Shown: positions 7,295 to 15,488 of the stretch, piece after piece
How positions within the stretch are numbered: the stretch's first letter is position 1
Layout: each line of letters starts with the position of its first letter
Source of the DNA: Agrobacterium vitis
Lineage (GTDB): Bacteria; Pseudomonadota; Alphaproteobacteria; Rhizobiales; Rhizobiaceae
Direction: 5' to 3'
Assembly: GCF_014926405.1 (NCBI RefSeq)
Contig: NZ_JACXXJ020000005.1
Location: forward strand, 2,113,001 to 2,177,000
Length of the DNA stretch: 64,000 bases
Program-made: the position numbers and the translations under genes
The notes under the pieces: model-generated
Databases searched by the model: none
What the model saw: only the letters and a program-made list of their open reading frames with translations
Told to the model about the DNA's origin: nothing

Positions 7295-7612
7295 TCAGCC
7301 GCCCTTGGAGCCGTATCTGCCCGCCAGCCGCGCCAGCGCGCCCAGCGCCCACCAGGCCGAAAGGCTGGCAAATGTCGCCCCCGCCAGCATGATTTCGGCA
7401 CCGGACAGGCTTTGCAGAATGTCCAGCTTGCGGGCCAGCCATTGGCCGGTGGCGCCGCCGAAGATCAGCCCGAAGGCCAGCCCGGTGAAAAGCCGGCTGG
7501 CCGCCTCGCGCCGGCCCCTCGGCAGTAGATAGACCAGCGAGATGGCGGAGCCCGCCAATGCGCCCGCCAGCCGCGCACCCCATAAGGGGGTGTCGGGTGT
7601 AAAGTCGCTCAT
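7295..7612 (-). CDS. small membrane protein between portal and protease (g3.5 position)
   Basis: This 105-residue protein has three likely membrane segments (about residues 10-32, 42-60 and 70-95), the loop LLPRGRREAASRLFTG and a Gly-rich end. It resembles the DUF6107 type that accompanies rhizobial GTA-like clusters, but that name is from memory. It occupies the site of the small g3.5 gene in the R. capsulatus GTA cluster. Function is unknown; a holin-like role is possible but not shown. Confidence 0.6.
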   Translation of the reverse strand: MSDFTPDTPLWGARLAGALAGSAISLVYLLPRGRREAASRLFTGLAFGLIFGGATGQWLARKLDILQSLSGAEIMLAGATFASLSAWWALGALARLAGRYGSKGG

Positions 7613-7801
7613 TTTGTTAATCTTTTCGTCTTATGATTGTGGAAACGGACACCAATCCGCCCTGGTTTATCCGAGAATTCTAATCTTTAGAATCGCTTAG
7701 GCGCGTCTGCTCGCAAACAGGGTGCAGATGTTCACACTCTGAATCACCCTTCTGCGCAACAGAGTCCGGATCAGGCATCAACCTCTTGAAACTTCCAGGC
7801 T

Positions 7802-9019
7802 TTACGCGTCATACCCAACCGCCTGGCGCTTTTCCTCGTCGGTGAGGAAGCTGGCGGAGCCAACCCGTGACCACAGCGCGTCACGCTCGCTGGACAGGCC
7901 CTCGACCTGATCGAGATCGGGCTTCAGGCACAAGACCTCGCCAAACCCATCGGACAGAAACCCCGACAGGCTGGCGGCGGTGCGGCGGATCAGCGGCAGC
8001 ACCGTCAGCCGATAGAAGGCGCGGTTGGCCTCCTGGTAATTGGCATAGGTATTGTCGCCGGGAATGCCCAGCAGCATCGGCGGCACGCCGAGCGAGAGCG
8101 CGATATCACGGGCCGCGCCATTGCGGGCATCGGTAAAATCCATGTCGCGTGGGGTCAGGCTCATCGCCTTCCAGTCCAGCCCGCCTTCCAGCAGCATCGG
8201 TCGGCCCGCCTGCATCGGCCCGGAATAGCCTTGTTCCAGCTCCTCCTTCAGCCGCTGATATTGCTCCGGGGGCAGGTTGCCGCCCTCCTTGGGCTGATAG
8301 ACCAGCGCCCCGGAGGGTCGGGCGGAATTGTCGAGCAGCGCCTTGTTCCAGGTGGCAGCGGCATTGTGCAGGTCCAGCGCGTTATGGGCCGAGGCCAGCG
8401 GCGCATAGCCGCTGATGTCATCGAGCGGATGAAACAGCTTGAAATGCAGGATCGGCTGCGGCTCGCCCTCGGCAGCCAGACGCCGCGTCACCCCGGCGGC
8501 GCGATAGTCATAGGCGACCGGCCAGCCATCGGCCCCCTCGACGACGCTGACCCGGTCGGGCCGCAGCAGATGCAGTTCCATCAGCCGACCGCCAAGCCAG
8601 AGCGGCTCCAGATAGGCATTGCCCGACAGCAGCAGATGGCCATAGAGCATTTCGAAAAAATCCGCCCCCGTCGCCCGCCCGGTAGGCCGGGCCAGAAGCG
8701 CCAGCGCCGGATGCTCGCTCAATTCCCCCGCCCCGTCCTGCGGCAGGCCCTGATAAAGCAGAAGCGGCACAGCCGCCGCTGCCTCCGACAGCAGCCGCAC
8801 CGCCCGATGCGCCACCGGATTGCCGAGAAAGCCCGCGCGTGACAATGCCGCATAAGACCGGCCCGTGCCGCGCCCGGCACCGGTGGAGAGCAGCATTTCC
8901 AACCCCGCTCGGGGTCTTACTCCTGCTTTTGTCTGGCCGGACTTTGTGTTGAGTGGGTCCGATGACGACATAGCAGCACGATTGGCCCGCCGGAACGGCA
9001 GGCGAAAGGAAGACAGCAT
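7802..9019 (-). CDS. HK97 family phage portal protein (g3-like)
   Basis: This 405-residue protein has the portal signatures NPVAHRAVRLLSEAAAAVPL (about 65-85), MLYGHLLLSGNAYLEPLW near residue 130, LHFKLFHPLDDISGYAPLAS near residue 190, and LSLGVPPMLLGIPGDNTYAN near residue 300. It forms the dodecameric portal through which DNA is packaged, working with the terminase encoded upstream. The start at 9019 follows GGAGAACATC. The C-terminal SFLTDEEKRQAVGYDA matches the usual family end. Confidence 0.92.
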   Translation of the reverse strand: MLSSFRLPFRRANRAAMSSSDPLNTKSGQTKAGVRPRAGLEMLLSTGAGRGTGRSYAALSRAGFLGNPVAHRAVRLLSEAAAAVPLLLYQGLPQDGAGELSEHPALALLARPTGRATGADFFEMLYGHLLLSGNAYLEPLWLGGRLMELHLLRPDRVSVVEGADGWPVAYDYRAAGVTRRLAAEGEPQPILHFKLFHPLDDISGYAPLASAHNALDLHNAAATWNKALLDNSARPSGALVYQPKEGGNLPPEQYQRLKEELEQGYSGPMQAGRPMLLEGGLDWKAMSLTPRDMDFTDARNGAARDIALSLGVPPMLLGIPGDNTYANYQEANRAFYRLTVLPLIRRTAASLSGFLSDGFGEVLCLKPDLDQVEGLSSERDALWSRVGSASFLTDEEKRQAVGYDA

Positions 9020-9387
9020 GATGTTCTCCTGAAATTGAAAGTGTCCCGTCGGGTATTTGCGCAGATGTGTCCATCAACAGAGAGAAAGACACGACACATG
9101 CGGCTCTTGCCGCTTCTCCTCATCCTTTCGGGAAAATTGGCCTCTCGGAAAAATTGGCCTCTCGGGAAAATTGACGGGGAGAAGAAGGAAAAAGCCGCAG
9201 CGTTTATGGCTTCCTCTCCCCAGCGGGGGTCCGCAGGACGGGCAGAGACCCGTGGCTCTGCCCCGGTCAGTCCGCTGAGCGTAGCGGAGGCGGGGTGAGG
9301 GGGAACCCAGCACGCAAAGCTAAAAGTGACGTGTACTATGTCGCCTTACAAAACCCATGGCGCTTTCATCCACGCTCTCAGCAAACC
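9020..9387. other. intergenic region with tandem repeat and hairpins
   Basis: These 368 bp lie between the portal and endolysin genes and show no convincing gene. They hold a short tandem repeat (9131-9175) and two hairpins. GGGCAGAG (9240-9247) pairs with CTCTGCCC (9256-9263), and TCCGCT pairs with AGCGGA around 9271-9288. The flank AGCGGAGGCGGGGTGAGGG recurs in altered form near 46,350, so part of this spacer is probably a dispersed element. Confidence 0.45.
9131..9175. repeat. 17-bp tandem repeat, about 2.6 copies
   Basis: The unit GGAAAATTGGCCTCTCG is repeated at 9131 and 9148 with one difference, followed by a partial third unit at 9165. It is non-coding and lies upstream of the portal gene on the minus strand. 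Confidence 0.7.
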
Positions 9388-9996
9388 TCACCCCAACCCC
9401 GCAAAGATCACCCGCCCATACCCGGCCACCAGGTCCGCCCGATCTTGCCCATTGACGATACGCCGAGCGCCGGTCCAGTCGCTTGCCGTGGCGGTGAAGA
9501 CATCACCAAGTCTGACACCCGAAAACAACCCCTCGCGCATACCGACCACCAGAATATCCGCCGCCGTCGCCATATCCAGGGCGCGGGCAGGATCAGCAAT
9601 GAGATCGACGCCCAGCGCCACCGACAGCGCCTGATAATTGCGCTTATGGGTGAGCTGCACGAAGCCTCGGCCAAACCAGCTGCGCCCCGCCTCGTCCAGC
9701 CGCCAATACGGCGCGCTCACCTGCGGCAAACGGCCTGCCGCATAGGCGCGCTCCAGCCGGTCGATGGCCTCAGCATCGGTTTTCGCCAGCGTTTCCCGCA
9801 GGGGCTGAAAGCGACCCGCCGTTTCATGAAAGGCTGTGGCCAGCACATAGGCGATATGGCGGTGGTCGGTCAGACCATGGCGCGCGCAGCCCGCCAGAAT
9901 GGCGTTGATGCCCTGCACCTGAGCCGTGCCGAGCCGTCCGCCACACAATTCACCGCGGATCAGGTTGAAGAGCCATTGCAAAGCCGTGCTGTTCAT
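9388..9996 (-). CDS. GH19-type endolysin (peptidoglycan/chitin hydrolase)
   Basis: This protein has 202 residues from the ATG at 9996 (MNSTALQWLF). Glycoside hydrolase family 19 features are clear: YVLATAFHETAGRF with the catalytic Glu at about residue 58, and WFGRGFVQLTHKRNYQ near residues 107-121. Phage enzymes of this family cut peptidoglycan for lysis. In the R. capsulatus GTA the lysis genes lie outside the structural cluster, whereas here the gene sits between the terminase and the portal, which is unusual. There is no signal peptide, so a holin or other route would be needed. The frame to 10,056 adds a poor leader. Confidence 0.85.
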   Translation of the reverse strand: MNSTALQWLFNLIRGELCGGRLGTAQVQGINAILAGCARHGLTDHRHIAYVLATAFHETAGRFQPLRETLAKTDAEAIDRLERAYAAGRLPQVSAPYWRLDEAGRSWFGRGFVQLTHKRNYQALSVALGVDLIADPARALDMATAADILVVGMREGLFSGVRLGDVFTATASDWTGARRIVNGQDRADLVAGYGRVIFAGLG

Positions 9997-10235
9997 AAAC
10001 TGTCGATTCCCCTTAAAATAGCAGGGTCCAACCGAACGCGGCGAGATTGAACCCAAAAAATGCTGGGATTTAAATCGGTTAAACGAAATTCAATCGGTTC
10101 AGGCGCTGTCACGCCATATTTACAAAGATTTAAGCTTATGGAACTTTCAGCTCCACCGCTGGTTATGAGCGGCACAGAGCAACAAGCCCTGCCGCGCCAT
10201 GACGGGCGCCGGGCGGTTAACACAGGAGACATGTG

Positions 10236-10379
10236 ATGGACGCCAAGAGCAGCAGCCAGATCAGCAAGACGATCGCAGAGGCCAGCCGGACCATTCCTGC
10301 CCATATCGTTGAACGCCTCGAATCCGAATGGCGCCAGATGCGCCAGCCTGCGCCCCAGCCTACCCCCGCCACCAAGTAA
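10236..10379 (+). CDS. 47-residue hypothetical protein opposite the GTA genes
   Basis: This short plus-strand frame starts at an ATG with a clear CACAGGAGACATGTG site upstream. It encodes MDAKSSSQISKTIAEASRTI, continues with IVERLESEWRQMRQ, and ends in a Pro-rich tail (PAPQPTPATK). The composition looks protein-like, with an amphipathic helix in the middle. It is convergent with the terminase gene, whose stop is 14 bp away. I do not recognise it. It could be a small regulatory or anti-host protein of the element. Confidence 0.5.
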   Translation: MDAKSSSQISKTIAEASRTIPAHIVERLESEWRQMRQPAPQPTPATK

Positions 10380-10392
10380 TTCCACCAAGTAA

Positions 10393-11874
10393 TTACAGCG
10401 TGCGAATGCGCGGCTCGCCCGCGCCTTCCAGCAAAAGCGCGGTCAAGGCCCAGACCAGCGCATCGAGCCGGTCGGGAGACCGGCCATTCGACAGACCATC
10501 CGGGCCGAAATCACACATTTGATCTTCCAGATCGGCAAAACGGGCTGCGTGAAAAACGCGGCCCTGTTCATAGAGAGCCGCCACTGGCTCGGCCCGCAGA
10601 AACTTGCCACGCGTCGCCCGCACCATGCGCACCGGCAGATTGGCATCGACGCTTTTCAACAGCGCCCCAACCATTTCGCCGCCCTGATTGACCTCCGCCA
10701 CCACCCGGTCCGCTTCAAACCGGCGAAAGGCCCGCACCACAGCGGTCGCCCAACTGGCCGGGCTTTCCCCCGTCACCGAACAATCAGCCAGCACCACCGC
10801 CCGGCCCAGCCGGTCGAGACCGGCAACAACGATGCCGCAGACCGATTGCGCACCCGCCCCGGAGGGCGGATCGACGCCGACGACAATGCGGTGCAGCGGC
10901 TCACTGAGCCTGACCGTCAACTGCTCCAGCCGGTCGCGCCGCCACAGCGCATCCTCCCGGTCCTCAATCAGCTCGCCATCCAGTTCCTGACGGCCAAGCC
11001 GCGTGCCACCGTAACGGGCCTGCAAGGCCTCGATAAAGCCGGGCGCGAGATTGCCAGCATTCCCGAAGGTGGAAAGCCGGGTCAGCCGCGTGCCGGGGTC
11101 CGCCAGCAATCGTTTCAGGATCGGCACCGGGCGCGGCGTGGTGGTAATCACCTGGCGTGGATCATCGCCCAGCCGCAGGGAAAATTGCAGCATATCGAAG
11201 GTTTCCTCGCCATGCTTCCACTTGGCAATCTCATCGCACCAGGCATAGTGAAACTGCGGGCCGCGCAGGCTCTCCGGGTCTTCAGCGGAAAACATCTGCG
11301 CCATCGCGCCATTCGGCCAGACCAGCCGGCGCCGGGAAATTTCCACCTCCGGCCGCTTGTGGCGGGCAATACGGGCAATGCCGGACAGACCATCCACCAT
11401 CACCTCGCGAGCATCGCCCAGGGTTTCGCCCACCAGCGCAATCCGCACAGCGGATTTATCGCCAGCCGAAGCAATCTCATGCACCCATTCTGCCCCGGCC
11501 CGGGTTTTGCCGGAACCGCGACCGCCCATCAACAACCAATTGCGCCATACCCCCTCGGGCGCTGCTTGAAGGGGATGCCGCAGCAAGGCCCAACTGCGCG
11601 CCAACCGCTGCAAGGCTGCAAGCTCCAGCCCCTGCATCATATCAACGCCGTTATTTCCATCCGCCTGACCAGCCAGAACCGGAGAATTATGGCCCTGCCG
11701 CGCGATGATCGTCTGCGCCAGCAGCGATCCCTCATCGCCCAGCGCCGAAACCGTGTCGCGCAGGTGTTGCATCTCCCGGCGCAGGGCGGATAAACCATTG
11801 TTTTCGGTCTGCGATGCCGCCAGAAGAGCCGCAACTGATATGCCCGCCGACAGCCGATCCAAACGTCTTGTCAC
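10393..11874 (-). CDS. phage/GTA terminase large subunit (g2-like)
   Basis: This 493-residue DNA-packaging motor has Walker A GGRGSGKT at 117-124 and Walker B HYAWCDE at about 209-215. A coupling motif TTTPRPVPILKRL lies near residue 240. The nuclease domain contains VVGVDPPSG and ends with SPDRLDALVWAL. The family is TerL of the GTA type. About 80 residues precede the usual family start; an internal start at residue 79-80 would give a typical length, so the N-terminus is uncertain. The start used here is a GTG. It pairs with the portal for headful packaging. Confidence 0.9.
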   Translation of the reverse strand: MTRRLDRLSAGISVAALLAASQTENNGLSALRREMQHLRDTVSALGDEGSLLAQTIIARQGHNSPVLAGQADGNNGVDMMQGLELAALQRLARSWALLRHPLQAAPEGVWRNWLLMGGRGSGKTRAGAEWVHEIASAGDKSAVRIALVGETLGDAREVMVDGLSGIARIARHKRPEVEISRRRLVWPNGAMAQMFSAEDPESLRGPQFHYAWCDEIAKWKHGEETFDMLQFSLRLGDDPRQVITTTPRPVPILKRLLADPGTRLTRLSTFGNAGNLAPGFIEALQARYGGTRLGRQELDGELIEDREDALWRRDRLEQLTVRLSEPLHRIVVGVDPPSGAGAQSVCGIVVAGLDRLGRAVVLADCSVTGESPASWATAVVRAFRRFEADRVVAEVNQGGEMVGALLKSVDANLPVRMVRATRGKFLRAEPVAALYEQGRVFHAARFADLEDQMCDFGPDGLSNGRSPDRLDALVWALTALLLEGAGEPRIRTL

Positions 11875-11883
11875 CCGCGGCCC

Positions 11884-12426
11884 TCACGCTGTTGTCTGAA
11901 TTGGCTGCTCACTTGTCGCGCCCGGGGGGCCAGTTGCAGCAAGACTTTCTGCTTTCCACCGCTCAAACAGCAGCGCCGCCTTGGCCTCCGCCTGGGTTTC
12001 CACCAGCGCCAACAGCCGCGCCTGTGCCACATCCAGCGTTTCGGTCTCGCCCGCCCGCTCCTCCTCGGCTTCGCGGTCACGGACCAATTGCCGTTGCAGC
12101 GCATCGATTTTTTCCAGCGTGCGGACAATCACCGACATCGCTTCGGTCGCCGCCTTCAGATCGGCACGGGCGAGCTTTGCCGCCGCCTCATCGCCCCCCT
12201 CCATCAGCGCCGCCGCCCCTTCGCGCAACAACCGGAACTGCTCGAATTGCGCCGACATTTCCCGCGTCAGCTCATTGAGCAGCCCAGCATAATGATCGCT
12301 CAGGGCAGTAAGATCCGCAGCCTTGATTTCCAGCCCGTCATTGAGGGTTAACCCATGCCGGTCGCAGGCAAAGGACAGCGCCGGTAAAGGCCAGCAGCCG
12401 TAAAGCGATATATCGAAATCATCCAT
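11884..12426 (-). CDS. hypothetical protein upstream of TerL, candidate small terminase (g1 position)
   Basis: This protein has 180 residues from the ATG at 12426 (MDDFDISLYGCWPLPALSF), with GAGGATATTCATC upstream. Most of the rest is helical and charged: LNELTREMSAQFEQFRLL, EAMSVIVRTLEKIDALQRQL, and AQARLLALVETQAEAKAAL. This has a coiled-coil look suited to an oligomer. It stands directly before the large terminase, the place of g1 in GTAs, which was shown to be the small terminase in R. capsulatus. The assignment as TerS is inference from position and helical character only. Confidence 0.55.
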   Translation of the reverse strand: MDDFDISLYGCWPLPALSFACDRHGLTLNDGLEIKAADLTALSDHYAGLLNELTREMSAQFEQFRLLREGAAALMEGGDEAAAKLARADLKAATEAMSVIVRTLEKIDALQRQLVRDREAEEERAGETETLDVAQARLLALVETQAEAKAALLFERWKAESLAATGPPGATSEQPIQTTA

Positions 12427-13093
12427 GATGAATATCCTCCCGGCAGGCGAGGCTCCCATCACAAGGAAGGGAAACCGCAACAACCAGAGTTAAAACGCTG
12501 TAAATGTATGAAAGAGAACGTAAAAATCGAACCGGAAGGACCGACGCCGCAGATTTCCGCCCGTAAACAAAACCTAACAGAACACCGTCACGGTGTCAAT
12601 GCTTATTTTCCTATTTAGGTTTTTTTTCTCATTTCTGATTGTGACGAAGACAGCCGTCTTCCACAATTGGAGGCTCACTTAACGCCCAATCAGCCTATGA
12701 GAGAAGAGTGGTGAGACCCCGTCCGGTTCAATTTCACAATTACCGGTTCTAGCGCGGTGCATTTTGTAAAATGCCAAAGGACGCTGTAACTCTTTAGAAC
12801 TGCTGTTTTTATAGGCTCAGGCTGTTGAACCCGCCCCTCGTGAAGACACCACGAACCGCACAACAGAGACGCACGGGTCTGTCTGGTTAAGCATACAGCC
12901 GACTGAGGTCTTGATTGACGGCCGGTCTTGCGACCGGCCGCCCGCCCCATTCCCCCGCCCCCAGGGTTCAGGTGCGTCCGACAACGGGTCTTGTCACCCG
13001 TATTTATTCTGCCGCCAGTCAAGCACATTGCGGCAGATATAAAGCAGACAACCACAGCGGATGAGGCTTTCGTCTAACCCGTTATGCCGAGGC
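12427..13093. other. long intergenic region, promoter candidate for the GTA-like operon
   Basis: These 667 bp show no convincing gene. The first 250 bp are AT-rich, with a run of eight T near 12,625, and should contain the promoter of the minus-strand structural operon. The 12,820-12,990 part is GC-rich and strongly structured and is described separately. Confidence 0.45.
12823..12990. ncRNA. structured intergenic region, possible small RNA
   Basis: Several stems are visible. GGCTGT (12,823-12,828) pairs with ACAGCC near 12,895-12,900, and CGTG..CACG lies near 12,838-12,852. A strong hairpin, GGCCGGTC-TTGC-GACCGGCC, lies near 12,920-12,940. GAACCC also pairs with GGGTTC across about 130 bases. 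The density of stems is more than expected by chance, but I cannot match it to tmRNA, RNase P, SRP or 6S RNA. Confidence 0.3.
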
Positions 13094-13522
13094 TCAGGCC
13101 TCTTCCATTTCCACCTTGCGGCTATTGTGCGTGGGAGAACCACCGAGCTTTTCCAGGATCGGGCAATCCGGGCGGTCGCCCTGCTCGCAGTGATCAACCA
13201 GGTTTTTCAACGTGTCGACCATGGCCTGCATGGCTTCCATCTTGTCTTCGAGTTCGCGCAGATGGTTCATGGCCACCTGGCGCACATCGTCATTCTTGCG
13301 GCCAGAGTCGCTCCACAGCGCCAACAGCCGCTCCGTTTCCTCCAGGGAAAACCCGAGGGTCCGCGCCCGCCGCACAAAGCGCAGACGGTGGACTTCATTT
13401 TCGCCATAGACCCGATAATTGCTTGAGGTGCGCCGTGCCGGCAAAACCAGCCCGATTTCCTCATAGTAGCGGATCATCTTCGCAGAAACGCCGGAGGCTG
13501 CGGCGGCTTCTCCGATATTCAT
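13094..13522 (-). CDS. cueR: MerR-family copper-responsive regulator, CueR/HmrR type
   Basis: This 142-residue protein has a MerR DNA-binding N-terminus (MNIGEAAAASGVSAKMIRYY, then GLVLPARR.SNYRVYGENEV) and a long dimerisation helix. The metal-binding loop HCEQGDRPDC puts cysteines at 112 and 120, the exact C-x7-C spacing of CueR, which senses Cu(I). The residue corresponding to Ser77 of E. coli CueR appears to be Asn. The usual partner, a copper P-type ATPase gene, is not adjacent, so it regulates in trans or has been separated from its target. The last residues (RKVEMEEA) are strain-variable. Confidence 0.82.
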   Translation of the reverse strand: MNIGEAAAASGVSAKMIRYYEEIGLVLPARRTSSNYRVYGENEVHRLRFVRRARTLGFSLEETERLLALWSDSGRKNDDVRQVAMNHLRELEDKMEAMQAMVDTLKNLVDHCEQGDRPDCPILEKLGGSPTHNSRKVEMEEA

Positions 13523-13937
13523 GAGCTTGTCCTTCCTGGTTGCAAGCAGAAATAGTAAAATATCCAGCTCGCGACGTTTTCAAAATTGCATTCTAGCTTT
13601 TAACTATCAATATCGGCAGAAGTAAATAACCAAAAAAAGTTACATCGAACTCACACATTTTTACGTGAATGACAGCAAGAGCCCGGCGTCTGCAGCTCGA
13701 ATTGCCAAACACTCCTCATGCCTGCAATTTCACCGAAAGCGTATCGCGGTCCGATACATTCGCGTCTTGAAACGATACAGGAAATAGATCAGCAAATATA
13801 AGATGACGATAGTACAGCCCGCAGTCTGCGGAACCGCTATATAACCAATCACAACCTAAGGTGCAATCCTCAACCGACGCGATGGTGCAAAAATCCAGCG
13901 GGCGTGCCGAAGCTGAAGGGCCAGCAGAAGCAAGGCG
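13523..13937. other. intergenic region without recognised features
   Basis: These 415 bp separate cueR from the first sulfotransferase gene. The part next to cueR is AT-rich and should hold its promoter, but I cannot identify a convincing MerR-type dyad with a 19-20 bp spacer. The remaining ORFs here are short and overlap each other. Confidence 0.4.
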
Positions 13938-14990
13938 TCAATCCGGCAATATTTCAGAGAAGTCAAAATCATCGCGATAGAGATCAAAACTCGCCCTGAT
14001 CCGATCCTTGACACGCTGAGGCAATTGGCTGCCCCGACCGCTGACACCCTTGTTGAACCGGGCATGACCCGTCTGGATCGTCTCGGAAAACACCTCGGAC
14101 AGCTTTGCGGAATCGAGGAATTCCGGCCCGACAAAGGCGGCGATCCTCTCGGCCAGACGCTGCTTGTTGCCGAGAAAATCCTCCTCGTAGGAGACCCAGA
14201 GCGGCTTGACCAGACCAAGCGCTTCGCAGCGTTTCCAGCTCATGAAGAATTGCAGATACCAGGCACATTGGCGATCCACCAGGATCAGATAGCGCGTCTC
14301 GTCGTCCAGCTCACAATAATTGGATGGCAAGCCGTCGCTGAAATAGATCGCGTCCTTGTCACGGGTCGCCGCCCATTCCTGCTGCTGCTTGCGCATCATG
14401 TCATCCAGACTGACCAGACTGTCATAGACATTGCGGTAGGTGACGATCGGGCGAATATTGTAAAGCTCAAGCTGCTGGCAAAGATAGGGTGTGCAACGCA
14501 AATGGTGCTGCGCCACATAGCCAAGACCATTATTGCCGTATTGGATCAACGCCAACTCGTCCGTTTCCTGCTCACGCAGGGTAATGCCCATGGAAAAAGG
14601 CGTTTGCGGCGACAAGGCGGAGGACATCAGCACCGCCATCGGCACATTCAATACTTTCATCAGGCTCTGACCGATGAAGGTGGAAGCCGATTTGGGCAGG
14701 CACGCCACCAGAACATTCGGCTGATGCGCTCGCGAGGCCGTCAGCCGTGCCCGCATGAGAGCCTCGCCGAGTTCCGGCACAGAAATCGCCAGACTGTCGG
14801 CTGCGGCATCGCTCATCTTTGGCACATAGAAAGGATGCGCCAGCGAGAACACACCCGAAATCGCAAAAGCATCGGCGGGATCGGTCCGCCGGAGGAACTC
14901 ATCGAATTTCCGCGATACCCATTCCGCGTCGGGCACCGGGGCCGCTTCGCGAACAAAGCTTTTGACAAGGGACCAGTCCAGTCTCGACAT
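13938..14990 (-). CDS. sulfotransferase family protein, paralogue 1
   Basis: This protein has 350 residues from the ATG at 14990 with GGAGAGCCT upstream. The 5'-phosphosulfate binding loop is seen as CLPKSASTF (PKSAST at 99-104). The 3'-phosphate motif is seen as RNVYDSLVSLDD (Arg186, Ser194). Both are needed to bind the sulfate donor PAPS. Roughly 90 extra N-terminal residues precede the core. It is closely similar throughout to the protein at 15489-16574, for example in GYVAQHH.RCTPYL and YNIRPIVT. The substrate is unknown; in rhizobia such enzymes sulfate surface polysaccharides or Nod factors. No other sulfation genes are adjacent. Confidence 0.82.
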   Translation of the reverse strand: MSRLDWSLVKSFVREAAPVPDAEWVSRKFDEFLRRTDPADAFAISGVFSLAHPFYVPKMSDAAADSLAISVPELGEALMRARLTASRAHQPNVLVACLPKSASTFIGQSLMKVLNVPMAVLMSSALSPQTPFSMGITLREQETDELALIQYGNNGLGYVAQHHLRCTPYLCQQLELYNIRPIVTYRNVYDSLVSLDDMMRKQQQEWAATRDKDAIYFSDGLPSNYCELDDETRYLILVDRQCAWYLQFFMSWKRCEALGLVKPLWVSYEEDFLGNKQRLAERIAAFVGPEFLDSAKLSEVFSETIQTGHARFNKGVSGRGSQLPQRVKDRIRASFDLYRDDFDFSEILPD

Positions 14991-15030
14991 AGGCTCTCCA
15001 TTGCACCGAAACGGTTTCAATCGAGATGAA

Positions 15031-15036
15031 ATTATA
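15031..15036 (-). promoter_or_regulatory. -10 box candidate of sulfotransferase 1
   Basis: On the minus strand TATAAT occurs about 40 bp before the ATG of the sulfotransferase gene, in an AT-rich stretch (GTTTTACACTATAATTTC). It is a perfect -10 hexamer. No good -35 match is visible 17 bp upstream. Confidence 0.4.
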
Positions 15037-15089
15037 GTGTAAAACTTGTACGAGACTTACTCTAAGGATAAACTTGCAGGCAATTGTCA

Positions 15090-15292
15090 GGGCGTGTCCC
15101 CAGCCACCGTCAAAGGCCAGTCGCAGAGATAATCCTCGAAATCCTCGACAGAAACATGCTCTTCGCTGACCGTGCGGCCCCGGGCGGAAATCCCGGCCTG
15201 ATGGACGGTTTCAGGGTCGCCCGAAACCAGCGGATACCACCAGTAGAGGTCCGGCCCTCGTGGACGAGGTTGTAAGCTCCTGCCTGGCGCAA
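15090..15292 (-). pseudogene. broken 3' fragment of ycgN-family gene
   Basis: About 160 bp (15,105-15,265) are almost identical to the 3' part of the intact ycgN-family gene at 16,846-17,005. Read in the correct frame it gives the same C-terminal residues up to DYLCDWP, then a different end (TVAGDTP and stop). Near the HEGR motif a frame change destroys the reading frame, and the 5' two thirds of the gene are absent. Divergence rises toward the upstream side. It is best explained as a remnant of recombination that brought in a sulfotransferase gene, which is inference. Confidence 0.75.
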
Positions 15293-15488
15293 GCTTCCTC
15301 AGTCAGCTTTACGCCATAACGTTTTCGCCCCTTGCGAATAATCCTTTGGTACAGACACACCCCGGTGCACCGACGCATTCACTTCAGTCATGCTCTCATG
15401 CACCAAGCTTTTGTTTATGCGTCGATATATCCAATTCGGCCAAAGCCTCCCTTTGGATAGACGCAGCAGGATAAGGACAGGTTGCGGC

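Noticed and set aside
10519..11793. 424-codon plus-strand frame across the terminase gene
   Set aside because: Antisense of the terminase, which has intact Walker and nuclease motifs; the plus frame has no recognisable domain or ribosome site.
12823..12990. 6S RNA, tmRNA, SRP RNA or RNase P RNA
   Set aside because: None of the diagnostic sequences (for example the SRP GGTCCGGAAGGAAGCAGC loop, or the tmRNA tag frame) is present; gene context also differs.
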